This document shows positions 7,996 through 15,850 of a stretch of 64,000 bases of DNA, piece by piece. A program made the position numbers and the translations under genes. The DNA is from Flavobacterium fragile (lineage in GTDB: Bacteria > Bacteroidota > Bacteroidia > Flavobacteriales > Flavobacteriaceae): assembly GCF_023634865.1 (NCBI RefSeq), contig NZ_JAMLJN010000011.1:1-64000 (forward strand). The letters are read 5' to 3'. Within the stretch, counting starts at the first letter, position 1. Each line of letters opens with the position of its first letter. The notes under the pieces were generated by a model. The model made no database searches. It saw only the letters and a list, made by a program, of their open reading frames with translations, and was not told where the DNA came from.

Positions 7996-8817
7996 TTACT
8001 GAACTTTAATAACAATAGGTAATGCAAATTGAGATCGAACAGCATTACCATTATGAATTGCAGGCTTCCAATTTGGCATTTTTTTCAATACTCTAATTGC
8101 TTCTTTACCTGCTTCAGGGTAACCTCCGTCACGCAATACTCTAATATCTGTAAAACTTCCATCCTTTTCAACAACGAAACCAACAACAAATCTGATTTGA
8201 GTGATTCCACCATCTACTTCTGGAGTAGTAAATGATTTTGCAAAACGTTTGTAAAAAGCTTCCATACCTCCAGGTGGTTCAGCCTGAACTTCTACAGCAA
8301 CGTAAACTTTTTCAGGGTCCTCAGTTACAACACTACCTTTAGGACCTTCACCAGAAGGAGTATCAATATTGATATCACCTGCTTTAGGGTCACCTTTAAT
8401 GTTTTTTTGACCAGGATCTGCTTTTTCAAGATCTTGAACTGTTGGTGGATCTTCGTCTTTCACCTTTTCTTTTTCTACCACTTTTGGTGGTGGGAACTTC
8501 ACCTGATCATTAATAGACTTAGGTGGTTCTGGTGGTGGTGGTGGTGGAAGCGCCTCGTCTTTTGGAGGAGGAGGTAATAAAGCAGCCTCTATTACTTTAT
8601 CTTTAACTTCTTTTTCTGTTGATGCTAATTGCTGATTAATAATGTTTTTAACTACTGGTACAGCAATAACAGAAACAAAAAAAACAGCTCCAACTAACAA
8701 AGCTCTTGTAGTAGTTTTTGAATCATGTGCACGCAACTCATAAGCACCATATGCTTTATTGCGCCCTTCAAAAACCATATCAATCCACTCTTGCTGAAAT
8801 ATGTTTAATTTTGACAT
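7996..8817 (-). CDS. tonB: Energy transducer TonB
   Basis: A 273-residue inner-membrane protein that carries proton-motive energy from ExbB/ExbD to outer-membrane receptors. It has a cytoplasmic N-terminus (RNKAYGAYELR, common in Bacteroidota TonB), one membrane helix near residues 38-58, a proline-rich periplasmic linker (LPPPPPPEPPKS near residue 100) and a C-terminal TonB domain. In the last domain, GGYPEAGKEAIRVLKKMP and WKPAIHNGNAVRSQFALPI are the family signature. It follows exbD by 34 bp. Confidence 0.95.
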   Translation of the reverse strand: MSKLNIFQQEWIDMVFEGRNKAYGAYELRAHDSKTTTRALLVGAVFFVSVIAVPVVKNIINQQLASTEKEVKDKVIEAALLPPPPKDEALPPPPPPEPPKSINDQVKFPPPKVVEKEKVKDEDPPTVQDLEKADPGQKNIKGDPKAGDINIDTPSGEGPKGSVVTEDPEKVYVAVEVQAEPPGGMEAFYKRFAKSFTTPEVDGGITQIRFVVGFVVEKDGSFTDIRVLRDGGYPEAGKEAIRVLKKMPNWKPAIHNGNAVRSQFALPIVIKVQ

Positions 8818-8851
8818 AATTATAATTGTTTTAAAATGTAGAAAATAAAAC

Positions 8852-9409
8852 TTATTTAGTTAATAAATTTTCCTTTTCTAACATAGCTTTATCCTCTGGA
8901 GTAATATCTACAATTGCATAAGTTGGTACTTTTGTAATTGCAATTTCATCTAATATATCAACTAAATTTCTATATGTTGATTTGTTGCTCGCCTTTACCA
9001 ATACAATTAAACCTTTTTTAGGATCACCATATTTTTCAACAACTGATTTGGTTTTTGATAGTAACTCCTTACGGATACCATTTTTACCATATCCAACTAC
9101 TGTTGGACCCTCTAAAGGTGAATTTGGTAAACCATAATACCAAACCATTTTATTTTTCTCACCTAATAAAATAGTCATAGTTCTATCATCAGCTACATCC
9201 AAGTTAGGCTCATCAACTTGCTCTTTGGTTTTATCAGGCATAGCCAAGTTCATTGACTGTGGTTTTGACAACGAAGTGGTAAGCATAAAGAAGGTAATCA
9301 AAAGGAATGCCAAATCTACCATCGCTGTTAAATCTACACCAGCATCCTGCTTCTTACTTCTTACTTTTTTACCTTTACTATCGCCTCCGCCAGTATTTAA
9401 TTCTGCCAT
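8852..9409 (-). CDS. exbD: ExbD-type biopolymer transport protein (second copy)
   Basis: A 185-residue protein with the ExbD/TolR plan: a basic cytoplasmic N-terminus, one membrane helix AGVDLTAMVDLAFLLITFFM carrying the conserved Asp, and a periplasmic domain ending in KVPTYAIVDITPEDKAML. It is longer than enterobacterial ExbD (about 140 residues), as is usual in Bacteroidota. It lies 17 bp after another exbD-like gene. Two different ExbD subunits with one ExbB suggest a heteromeric motor, which is an inference. Confidence 0.92.
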   Translation of the reverse strand: MAELNTGGGDSKGKKVRSKKQDAGVDLTAMVDLAFLLITFFMLTTSLSKPQSMNLAMPDKTKEQVDEPNLDVADDRTMTILLGEKNKMVWYYGLPNSPLEGPTVVGYGKNGIRKELLSKTKSVVEKYGDPKKGLIVLVKASNKSTYRNLVDILDEIAITKVPTYAIVDITPEDKAMLEKENLLTK

Positions 9410-9426
9410 TATATAGTATTTTTAAA

Positions 9427-10041
9427 TTAAAAATCTTCGCTTCTTAGACCAGTAACGAGGAAAAACTTGTTTATTTTTTGATCTTGAAGAATATCAATTA
9501 CCTTTTTAATTGTAGGATATTCTTCTTTAGCATCACCTTTGATAGCAACCTTAACCTCTTTTTGATGTAGCTCTTTGGTAGCATATCTAGCTGCCAAAAT
9601 CCACTCTCTTAACTGGTTGTCAATTGAATCATAAGGAATACCAGGCTGAACCCCTTCTTTGTTTCGTTCATCACTTTTAAGCGAAATCAATTTATTTAAA
9701 TTTCCAGCTGGAACTCCAAAACCATCAATTAAAGAAAAACGCTTAGTTTCTTCCTCTGTGAAAGACAACTTGTATTTTTCTGCAATTCTACCTAAAGCAT
9801 CTGTACGAATATCTTGACCTATCATACCAAAAAACACTTTTCCATCACCTACCGTAATGGTTACCAAATCTGTATCTGGTAACTTAGTCTCACGAGTAGA
9901 AGCCGGTGTATCTACCGGAAGTGGTTCTGGCACTTTAGCAGTAGACGTCATTACAAAGAAAGAAAGCAACAAAAAGGCAACATCACACATTGCGGTCATG
10001 TCGATTTTTGTACTCTTTTTTGACATTTTTACTTTTGCCAT
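9427..10041 (-). CDS. exbD: ExbD-type biopolymer transport protein (first copy)
   Basis: A 204-residue protein with a single N-terminal membrane helix, KIDMTAMCDVAFLLLSFFVM, that contains the ExbD Asp, followed by a periplasmic domain ending IDILQDQKINKFFLVTGL. Starting at the second ATG gives MAKVKMSKK, the common N-terminus of relatives; an ATG 9 bp earlier is also possible. It follows exbB by 79 bp. Sequence divergence from the downstream exbD indicates an old duplication, not a recent one. Confidence 0.92.
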   Translation of the reverse strand: MAKVKMSKKSTKIDMTAMCDVAFLLLSFFVMTSTAKVPEPLPVDTPASTRETKLPDTDLVTITVGDGKVFFGMIGQDIRTDALGRIAEKYKLSFTEEETKRFSLIDGFGVPAGNLNKLISLKSDERNKEGVQPGIPYDSIDNQLREWILAARYATKELHQKEVKVAIKGDAKEEYPTIKKVIDILQDQKINKFFLVTGLRSEDF

Positions 10042-10120
10042 CTTTTTCAAAATTTTAATTTCAAAATTCTATTTTGAATATTTGAAACATATTAATAATT
10101 AACTCTAAAAACTGCTATTG

Positions 10121-10954
10121 TTATGCAGCTTTTCCTTTCATTCTTCTGTAAGCTTGTGTAATAGCAAAACCAGCCTCATCAATAGAATAAGTTAATTTAT
10201 CGATTTTAGATGTAAATAAGTTGTAAGAAATAATAGCTAAAGTAGATGTTCCAATACCTGTAGCCGTATTAATTAACGCCTCAGAAATACCAGTTGCTAA
10301 CGCCGCTTGGTCTGGAGCACCCGCTGCTGCTAATCCCGAGAACGCTTTAATCATACCTGATACAGTTCCTAATAATCCCATTAATGTACCAATTGATACT
10401 AAAGTAGCAATAATAGTCATATTTTTTTCCAACATTGGCATTTCTAAAGAGGTAGCCTCTTCAATTTCTTTTTGAATAGTTTCTGTAGCTTTCTCACTAT
10501 CAAAACCTTCTTTTTTAACTTCTTGATACTTTGTTAATCCTGCTCTAACTACGTTAGCCACAGATCCTTCTTGAGCATCACACTCCGCAATAGCTTCGTC
10601 AACCTTTCCTGCAGCTACTAAAGTTTGAACATTTTTCACAAACTTTTCAACATTCGCTTTTCCTGCAGCTTTTCCGATTACAAAAAATCTTTCAATAGAA
10701 AACACTAAAGACATTAAAAGTAAGCCCATCAAAATAGGAACGATAAAACCTCCTTTGTAAACCATCCCTAAATAGTTACCTGGTAGCGGATGACCTTCTG
10801 GATCATTGTTTTCAAAATTTGATGGATGACCCATAATGAATTTCCAAATTAAAATTCCGATTGCAATACAAATTACAATAGTTAAAGCTGCAAATAAATT
10901 TGAGCCTTTAGAGCTTGCTCCGTTTTCAACAGATCCGTTAGATACGTTTGTCAT
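10121..10954 (-). CDS. exbB: ExbB/TolQ/MotA-family proton channel
   Basis: A 277-residue inner-membrane protein forming the proton channel of the TonB motor. Membrane helices lie at about residues 18-40, 65-87, 160-190 and 205-230. The MotA/TolQ/ExbB core includes GTLMGLLGTVSGMIKAF and GISEALINTATGIGTS. It is the first gene of a seven-gene minus-strand unit. A -7 element TAAATTTG (plus-strand 11026-11033) lies about 70 bp upstream. Confidence 0.95.
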   Translation of the reverse strand: MTNVSNGSVENGASSKGSNLFAALTIVICIAIGILIWKFIMGHPSNFENNDPEGHPLPGNYLGMVYKGGFIVPILMGLLLMSLVFSIERFFVIGKAAGKANVEKFVKNVQTLVAAGKVDEAIAECDAQEGSVANVVRAGLTKYQEVKKEGFDSEKATETIQKEIEEATSLEMPMLEKNMTIIATLVSIGTLMGLLGTVSGMIKAFSGLAAAGAPDQAALATGISEALINTATGIGTSTLAIISYNLFTSKIDKLTYSIDEAGFAITQAYRRMKGKAA

Positions 10955-11315
10955 TTTTTTTAAATTTATTAGTTATAAAATGTCTATAATTTTGTTAAAG
11001 CCCACTTTTATGACTTAACCGGGGTCAAATTTAATTTTTTACTTTGAAATAAAAAAGTTTTTTAAGCTTTTACATTTAATATTAAGAAATATTAACAATA
11101 ACTTTACTTAACGGTAAATTTATTGTTAAATTAACTTTTTTAAAAATTAACACTTTAACACTATTTATATCAAAACGCAACTAAAATAAAAAATATTATG
11201 ATAATTATTAAATATTTATTTTAAATTGCATTTTTATAACTGAGTTAAATTAATTTGTGATTTTTTATAATTAGTAACTTTACCTTTATCTTTGACCTCA
11301 ATAAATCAATGTAAC
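10955..11315. promoter_or_regulatory. Divergent promoter region between exbB and DUF486
   Basis: A 361-bp very AT-rich gap between divergent units. On the minus strand, TAAATTTG (plus-strand 11026-11033) is a -7 candidate for the exbB operon. On the plus strand, TATCTTTG (11287-11294) is a -7 candidate 21 bp before the DUF486 ATG. No convincing -33 partner is seen for either. The plus-strand TTG inside TATCTTTG opens the longer in-frame start, which is therefore promoter sequence. The middle (11040-11280) is A/T tracts with no coding signal. Confidence 0.6.
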
Positions 11316-11684
11316 ATGAAAGGAGTATTAACCATAGGCTTACTAATTTTATCAAATGTTTTCATGACATTGGCTTGGTACGGACATTTAAAATTTAAAG
11401 AATTAAAATGGTTTGAAAACGCGGGTTTAATTACCGTGGTTTTAATCAGCTGGGGATTAGCATTGTTTGAATATTTCTTTCAAGTTCCTGCGAATAAAAT
11501 TGGATATGAAGGCAATGGCGGACCCTTTTCGTTAATGCAATTAAAAGTAATTCAAGAAGTGATTACGTTGGTTATCTTTGTGATTTTCTCTTTACTATTT
11601 TTCAAAAACGAAACATTCCGATGGAATCACGCAGTAGGATTTTGTTTTTTAGTATTGGCAGTTTATTTTATTTTTAAGAAGTAA
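11316..11684 (+). CDS. DMT-like small membrane protein, DUF486
   Basis: A 122-residue membrane protein of the DUF486 family, related to drug/metabolite transporters. It has four hydrophobic segments, beginning MKGVLTIGLLILSNVFMTLA and continuing through WYGHLKFKELKWF, VVLISWGLALFEYFFQVPAN and VITLVIFVIFSLLFFKNE. Substrate is unknown. The ATG at 11316 gives the family's usual N-terminus. The cupin gene follows 4 bp after the stop, so the two are probably co-transcribed. Confidence 0.88.
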   Translation: MKGVLTIGLLILSNVFMTLAWYGHLKFKELKWFENAGLITVVLISWGLALFEYFFQVPANKIGYEGNGGPFSLMQLKVIQEVITLVIFVIFSLLFFKNETFRWNHAVGFCFLVLAVYFIFKK

Positions 11685-11688
11685 CAAA

Positions 11689-12051
11689 ATGAAAAAATAT
11701 TTTATTCAAAAAACACCTTTTGTAGTTCCAACAACAGATGGAAAATTGATTGAAGAACATCACGGATTGGCAACCACAAACAATTCAGGAATTTCGATTG
11801 CTCATATGATAGCTCCTTCTGGATGGAGCGAACCCTTTCAAACTCCAGAGTTTGATGAATACACCTATATCATTAAAGGTAAAAAGCAATTTATAATCGA
11901 AGATGAAGTGGTAGTATTAGAAGCCGGTCAATCGATCAAAATTGAGAAAAACACGCGTATTCAATATTCGAATCCATTTGATGAACCGTGTGAATATTTA
12001 GCAATTTGTACGCCAGCTTTTAGTATGGATGCTGTTAATAGAGAAGATTAA
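11689..12051 (+). CDS. Small cupin-domain protein
   Basis: A 120-residue single-domain cupin. The beta-barrel motifs are seen as GWSEPFQTPEFDEYTYIIKG (motif 1, with Glu and Tyr where many cupins have two His) and VVVLEAGQSIKIEKNTRIQY (motif 2). Enzyme or binding role is unknown. It is too short and lacks the pattern of 3-hydroxyanthranilate dioxygenase, even though kynurenine monooxygenase is the next gene on the other strand. The gene ends in a hairpin shared with kmo. Confidence 0.78.
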   Translation: MKKYFIQKTPFVVPTTDGKLIEEHHGLATTNNSGISIAHMIAPSGWSEPFQTPEFDEYTYIIKGKKQFIIEDEVVVLEAGQSIKIEKNTRIQYSNPFDEPCEYLAICTPAFSMDAVNRED

Positions 12052-12078
12052 AAAAGAGAGGCGATTGCCTCTCTTTTT
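12051..12078. terminator. Bidirectional terminator between cupin gene and kmo
   Basis: A perfect 12-bp stem, AAAAAGAGAGGC paired with GCCTCTCTTTTT around GATT, with T-runs in both directions. It overlaps the last base of the cupin gene and the stop codon of kmo, serving both convergent genes. Confidence 0.92.
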
Positions 12079-13417
12079 AATTTAATAAATCTAAAATCTT
12101 ATTTTCAACTTCTTCAGTATTCCAATTTTCTTCTATATTGTCCATTTTCAGAACTTCTTGCATGATTTTGTTTTGAAAATCACCAATTGCTAAAGCTTCG
12201 GAATACGGTTGTAAACTAAAAGTTACTCGGCTATACAATGGCATCCATTTTTCTGGATGTTTATCAGAAAACCATTTTTCAATTTTCTTTTGTAATAAAA
12301 AATTAGCATCAGCAGTTTTCGTACTCATTTCTTCAAAATTTCTTCTAGAAAGTTCAGCAATAGCGTCTGCATTTGGCTTTCTTGAAATCTCATAAGCTTT
12401 GAAAATTTGATGCCAATCGTCTCCATATTTTAGCATCATTTCATTTAAAATGGTGATATCTTCAAAACCAGCATTCATTCCGTGACCATAAAATGGTACT
12501 ATTGCATGGGCCGAATCTCCAATTAAAGCTACTTTATCCTCAAATGTCCAAGGAAAGCATTTCATGATTGCTAAATAACTCGTTGGATTTTTAAAGAAAT
12601 CTTGAACCAAATCTGGTATTACTTCTTTTGTGTCTTGAAAATATTTAGCAAAAAAATCAACTAATGTAGTTTCATTATTCAACGATTCAAAAGAATTTTC
12701 ACCTTTAAATGGCATAAATAATGTACAAGTAAAAGTCCCGTCCAAGTTTGCCAAAGCCATCAACATAAAGTTACCTCGCGGCCAAATATGAAGTGAATTT
12801 TTATCAATTTTATGTGAACCATCAGCATTGGCTGGGATATGTAATTCCTTGTAACCAATTTCCATAAATTCTTGCGAATAATCGAACATCGATTGTCGCT
12901 GCATTCTGTGCCTAATTCTAGAAAAAGCACCATCAGCACCAAATACTTTATCGTAATTTAGTTCAGACCAAGCCCCTTGTTCTGTTTCTCCTTCATATAA
13001 TGTGGCTGTCGCCAAATTGATATCCCAAATTTTTCTTTCAAAAAAGAATTCTACACCTTCTCCTTCTGCCAAGTCTACCATTTTTCTATTCAAAACACCT
13101 CTTGATAGTGAAAAAATAGCTTCGCCCTCTTTTCCGTAGTATTGATAATTTAATTTTCCATCTTGCAAATGAATCGCTCTTTTATCCACCGGAATTCCAA
13201 TTTTTCGAATTTCATCATCTAAACCGATATCTTCTAAAGCTTTCCAACCTCTATCGGACATTACTAAATTAATAGAACGACCCGAAAATTGAATCGTACG
13301 AATATCCGGACTACGGTCAAAAACATGAACTATATGCCCAGCTCTCTTTAAATAGATAGCCAATAAAGTTCCTACTAATCCAGAACCAACAACAGCAATT
13401 TTTTGTGGCGTTTGCAT
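12077..13417 (-). CDS. kmo: Kynurenine 3-monooxygenase
   Basis: A 446-residue FAD-dependent aromatic hydroxylase converting L-kynurenine to 3-hydroxykynurenine with NADPH and oxygen. The N-terminal dinucleotide fold is VVGSGLVGTLLAIYLKRAGH. Other family segments are GRSINLVMSDRGWKALEDIG, DGAFSRIRHRMQ and the second FAD motif GDSAHAIVPFYGHGMNAGFE. Kynureninase lies about 6 kb away on the same strand, so both steps from kynurenine to 3-hydroxyanthranilate are encoded nearby, whether for NAD synthesis or tryptophan breakdown. A -7 TACTTTTG (plus-strand 13444-13451) lies 27 bp upstream. Confidence 0.95.
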   Translation of the reverse strand: MQTPQKIAVVGSGLVGTLLAIYLKRAGHIVHVFDRSPDIRTIQFSGRSINLVMSDRGWKALEDIGLDDEIRKIGIPVDKRAIHLQDGKLNYQYYGKEGEAIFSLSRGVLNRKMVDLAEGEGVEFFFERKIWDINLATATLYEGETEQGAWSELNYDKVFGADGAFSRIRHRMQRQSMFDYSQEFMEIGYKELHIPANADGSHKIDKNSLHIWPRGNFMLMALANLDGTFTCTLFMPFKGENSFESLNNETTLVDFFAKYFQDTKEVIPDLVQDFFKNPTSYLAIMKCFPWTFEDKVALIGDSAHAIVPFYGHGMNAGFEDITILNEMMLKYGDDWHQIFKAYEISRKPNADAIAELSRRNFEEMSTKTADANFLLQKKIEKWFSDKHPEKWMPLYSRVTFSLQPYSEALAIGDFQNKIMQEVLKMDNIEENWNTEEVENKILDLLN

Positions 13418-13443
13418 GAAGATTTTTGTAAAAATTTGGATTA

Positions 13444-13552
13444 CAAAAGTACGTAATAATAAATTTCTAAGCTTGCCTTTTAATAAATTTTCACTTTTAA
13501 ACTTAAATTTTGTTTAATTATTTTTATTATTCATTAAACAAAACTATCTTTG
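13444..13552. promoter_or_regulatory. Divergent -7 elements for kmo and the photorepair operon
   Basis: On the minus strand, TACTTTTG (13444-13451 in plus coordinates) serves kmo. On the plus strand, TATCTTTG (13545-13552) lies 14 bp before the flavin reductase ATG. Both match TAnnTTTG. A -33 TTG at the usual 17-23 bp is not clear for either. Confidence 0.6.
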
Positions 13553-13565
13553 AATAAAAATTGCA

Positions 13566-14201
13566 ATGAAAAAAATTACTAAAGAAGATTTATCTCAAAT
13601 GTCTAAAGTACCAAGACTCAACTTGGTAAATTGCGTTACGGGTTATAAATCAGCCAATTTAATAGGAACCATTTCTGCAGATGGCGTTTTAAATGTTGCT
13701 GTTTTCAGTAGTGTTACGCACTTAGGAAGTGAACCACCCTTACTAGGATTTATTTTAAGACCCACAACGGTACCAAGAGACACGTATAAAAACTTAAAAG
13801 AAACAGGTTATTTTACTGTAAATCATATTACCGAAGAAATGATTGCCGATGCCCATCACACCTCTTCAAGTTATGACGAACACATTTCAGAATTTGACAA
13901 AACCAATTTGGAACCCGAATTCTTCGACCATCACAAAGTTCCTTTTGTAAAAAGAAGTCCTGTTAAATTATTGTGCAAATATCTCAACGAATACAAAATT
14001 GAAGAAAACGATTGCATTCACATCATCGCTTCAATCGAAACCATTTATGCGGATGAAAATCTCTTTCACGATGACAATTGGATACAATTAGATCGAGGAA
14101 ATGTTGTCGCTATTAATGGTTTAGATGGATATACAGTACCAAAATTAGTGGACCGATTTCATTATGCAAGACCTGACAAACCTACAACTTCGATGTTATA
14201 A
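13566..14201 (+). CDS. Flavin reductase-like FMN-binding split-barrel protein
   Basis: A 211-residue soluble protein of the flavin reductase family. The split-barrel domain spans most of it, with [20 protein letters not shown] and [20 protein letters not shown] near the flavin site and [13 protein letters not shown]. The substrate is uncertain. Its stop codon overlaps the start of a DUF2256 gene (TAATG), followed by two cryptochrome/photolyase genes, so a role in supplying reduced flavin or otherwise supporting light repair is plausible but inferred. Confidence 0.85.
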   Translation: MKKITKEDLSQMSKVPRLNLVNCVTGYKSANLIGTISADGVLNVAVFSSVTHLGSEPPLLGFILRPTTVPRDTYKNLKETGYFTVNHITEEMIADAHHTSSSYDEHISEFDKTNLEPEFFDHHKVPFVKRSPVKLLCKYLNEYKIEENDCIHIIASIETIYADENLFHDDNWIQLDRGNVVAINGLDGYTVPKLVDRFHYARPDKPTTSML

Positions 14202-14338
14202 TGGCGCATAAAAAAGTACATCTTCCTGAAAAAATCTGTAAAACCTGTCTACGTCCTTTTTCATGGCGCAAAAAATGGGAGAAAAATTGGGAGGAAGTTT
14301 TGTATTGTAGTGATAAATGCAGGAAAAACAAGAATTGA
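14201..14338 (+). CDS. DUF2256 small zinc-ribbon-like protein
   Basis: A 45-residue protein, [16 protein letters not shown] followed by [10 protein letters not shown] and ending [10 protein letters not shown]. Its two Cys pairs (CKTC and CSDKC) and WRKKW core are the DUF2256 signature. Function is unknown; the gene is typically found beside cryptochrome/photolyase genes, as here. Its ATG overlaps the flavin reductase stop by one base, so it is translationally coupled. It is short enough to be missed by length filters. Metal binding is inferred from the four Cys. Confidence 0.9.
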   Translation: MAHKKVHLPEKICKTCLRPFSWRKKWEKNWEEVLYCSDKCRKNKN

Positions 14339-14555
14339 TTTTCTGATGTTCTGATTTTCGGAAAGCGGATTTTCGGAATACGGATTTGAGAAAGGAAAGG
14401 AATCTAGAAAATCATAAAAAATAAATCTTAAAAAAATGTTCGCGACTTTGTGTCTTGGCGAGTAAAAAAATAATGACAATCAGATTTTCGGTTTTCAGAA
14501 AAAGAAAGTAAACCATCTGAAAATCCATAATCTGAGCATCCGAAAAACTAAAAAA
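14339..14555. repeat. Inverted pair of 7/8-bp tracts enclosing a CTTTGTG repeat
   Basis: The gap between DUF2256 and the DASH gene is filled with repeat text. The left tract (about 14345-14400) has TTCTGAT, TTTCGGA, AAGCGGA, TTTTCGGA, ATACGGA, TTTGAGA. The right tract (about 14486-14551) carries complementary words such as ATCTGAA, AATCCAT, AATCTGA, GCATCCG. Between them at 14440-14467 is a short copy of the CTTTGTGTCTTGGCGAG dispersed family. A minus-strand open frame here is repeat sequence, not a gene. Confidence 0.7.
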
Positions 14556-14557
14556 AC

Positions 14558-15850
14558 ATGAACGGACTAATATGGTTTAGAAATGATTTGCGCACGATTG
14601 ACAATCATTCATTGTACAATGCTTGTAGAGAAAATGAAAAAGTAATAGGGGTTTATTGTTTAGACCCAAGACATTTCGAAACAACGCAATACGGTTTCAA
14701 GAAAACAGAAAAATTTAGAACCCAATTTCTTCTAGAAACTTTAGCCGAATTACAAAAAAATTTAGCGGAGAAGAATATCTCCTTGTTAGTTTATTATGGT
14801 TATCCCGAACAATTAATTCCTGAAATAGCTGCAAAATATCAAATTGATACCATTTATTGTCAAAAAGAATGGACGCAAGAAGAAGTGGATGTAGCAACTG
14901 AAGTTCGCAATTTAATTCCAGCAGTAAATTGGAAAACGTATTACGATCAGTTTCTATTTCATCCTGATGATGTTCCGTATGAAGATTGGGATAAAATACC
15001 AGAAGTTTTTACGGAATTCAGAAAACAATTAGAAAAGAAAATTCGAGTGCGTCCTACCGTTGCTATTTCAGCAAAACCAATTGCTAACCTAATTGAAGAA
15101 AAAACAAACATTCCAACATTAGAAGATTTAGGATTTGATGAGTTTAAGCAACCGAATAAAACTGCTTTTCCTTTTAAAGGTGGCGAAAATCAAGCTAAAA
15201 AAAGAATCAGAGATTATTTCTGGGATACCAAAAAACTAGCAGTTTACAAGAAAACTCGAAATGGTTTAGTTGGAAAAGACTACAGTTCAAAACTTTCCGC
15301 TTGGTTAGCGAATGGGAGTATTTCGGCACGAACAATTTATTGGGAAGTACAACAATTTGAGAGAAAAGTAGTCAAAAATGAAGATACCTATTGGTTGATT
15401 TTCGAATTGATTTGGCGCGATTATTTCAAATACATATCCCTAAAACACGGCAACAAAATTTTCCAATTGAACGGTATATTGCAAAAAGAATACCATTGGA
15501 ATCAAAATACAAAAGCTTTCAATCAATGGACGAATGGTACCACATCGGAACCTTTCGTGAATGCCAACTTGATTGAATTACAAAAAACAGGTTGGATGAG
15601 CAATCGAGGCCGTCAAAATGTAGCGAGTTTTTGGGCAAAAGAATGGGAACAAGATTGGCGCATTGGGGCGGCTTATTTTGAAAGCATGTTACTAGATTAC
15701 GATGTGCACAGTAATTATGGCAACTGGATATACAATGCTGGTGTTGGAAACGATCCTAGAGATAGGAAATTCAACATCAAACGTCAAGCGGAAATGTATG
15801 ATAGCGATGGAAAATTTCAGAAAATATGGTTAATTCCTGAATTATTTTAG
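14558..15850 (+). CDS. DASH-type cryptochrome/photolyase
   Basis: A 430-residue flavoprotein of the cryptochrome-DASH group, members of which repair pyrimidine dimers mainly in single-stranded DNA using blue light. The N-terminal photolyase domain begins MNGLIWFRNDLRTIDNHSL. The FAD-binding half has WLANGSISARTIYWEV, FELIWRDYFKYISLKHG, GWMSNRGRQNVASF and the DASH-typical DYDVHSNYGNWIYNAGVGND. It ends exactly where the next photolyase gene starts, so the two are co-translated or tightly coupled. Confidence 0.95.
   Translation: MNGLIWFRNDLRTIDNHSLYNACRENEKVIGVYCLDPRHFETTQYGFKKTEKFRTQFLLETLAELQKNLAEKNISLLVYYGYPEQLIPEIAAKYQIDTIYCQKEWTQEEVDVATEVRNLIPAVNWKTYYDQFLFHPDDVPYEDWDKIPEVFTEFRKQLEKKIRVRPTVAISAKPIANLIEEKTNIPTLEDLGFDEFKQPNKTAFPFKGGENQAKKRIRDYFWDTKKLAVYKKTRNGLVGKDYSSKLSAWLANGSISARTIYWEVQQFERKVVKNEDTYWLIFELIWRDYFKYISLKHGNKIFQLNGILQKEYHWNQNTKAFNQWTNGTTSEPFVNANLIELQKTGWMSNRGRQNVASFWAKEWEQDWRIGAAYFESMLLDYDVHSNYGNWIYNAGVGNDPRDRKFNIKRQAEMYDSDGKFQKIWLIPELF

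Noticed and set aside
11689-12051. Cupin as 3-hydroxyanthranilate dioxygenase completing the kynurenine pathway
   Set aside because: It is about 55 residues too short and lacks the metal-ligand pattern of that enzyme.
14261-14479. Minus-strand open frame of 72 codons
   Set aside because: It lies across the DUF2256 gene and repeat tracts, has no domain and no ribosome or promoter signal.
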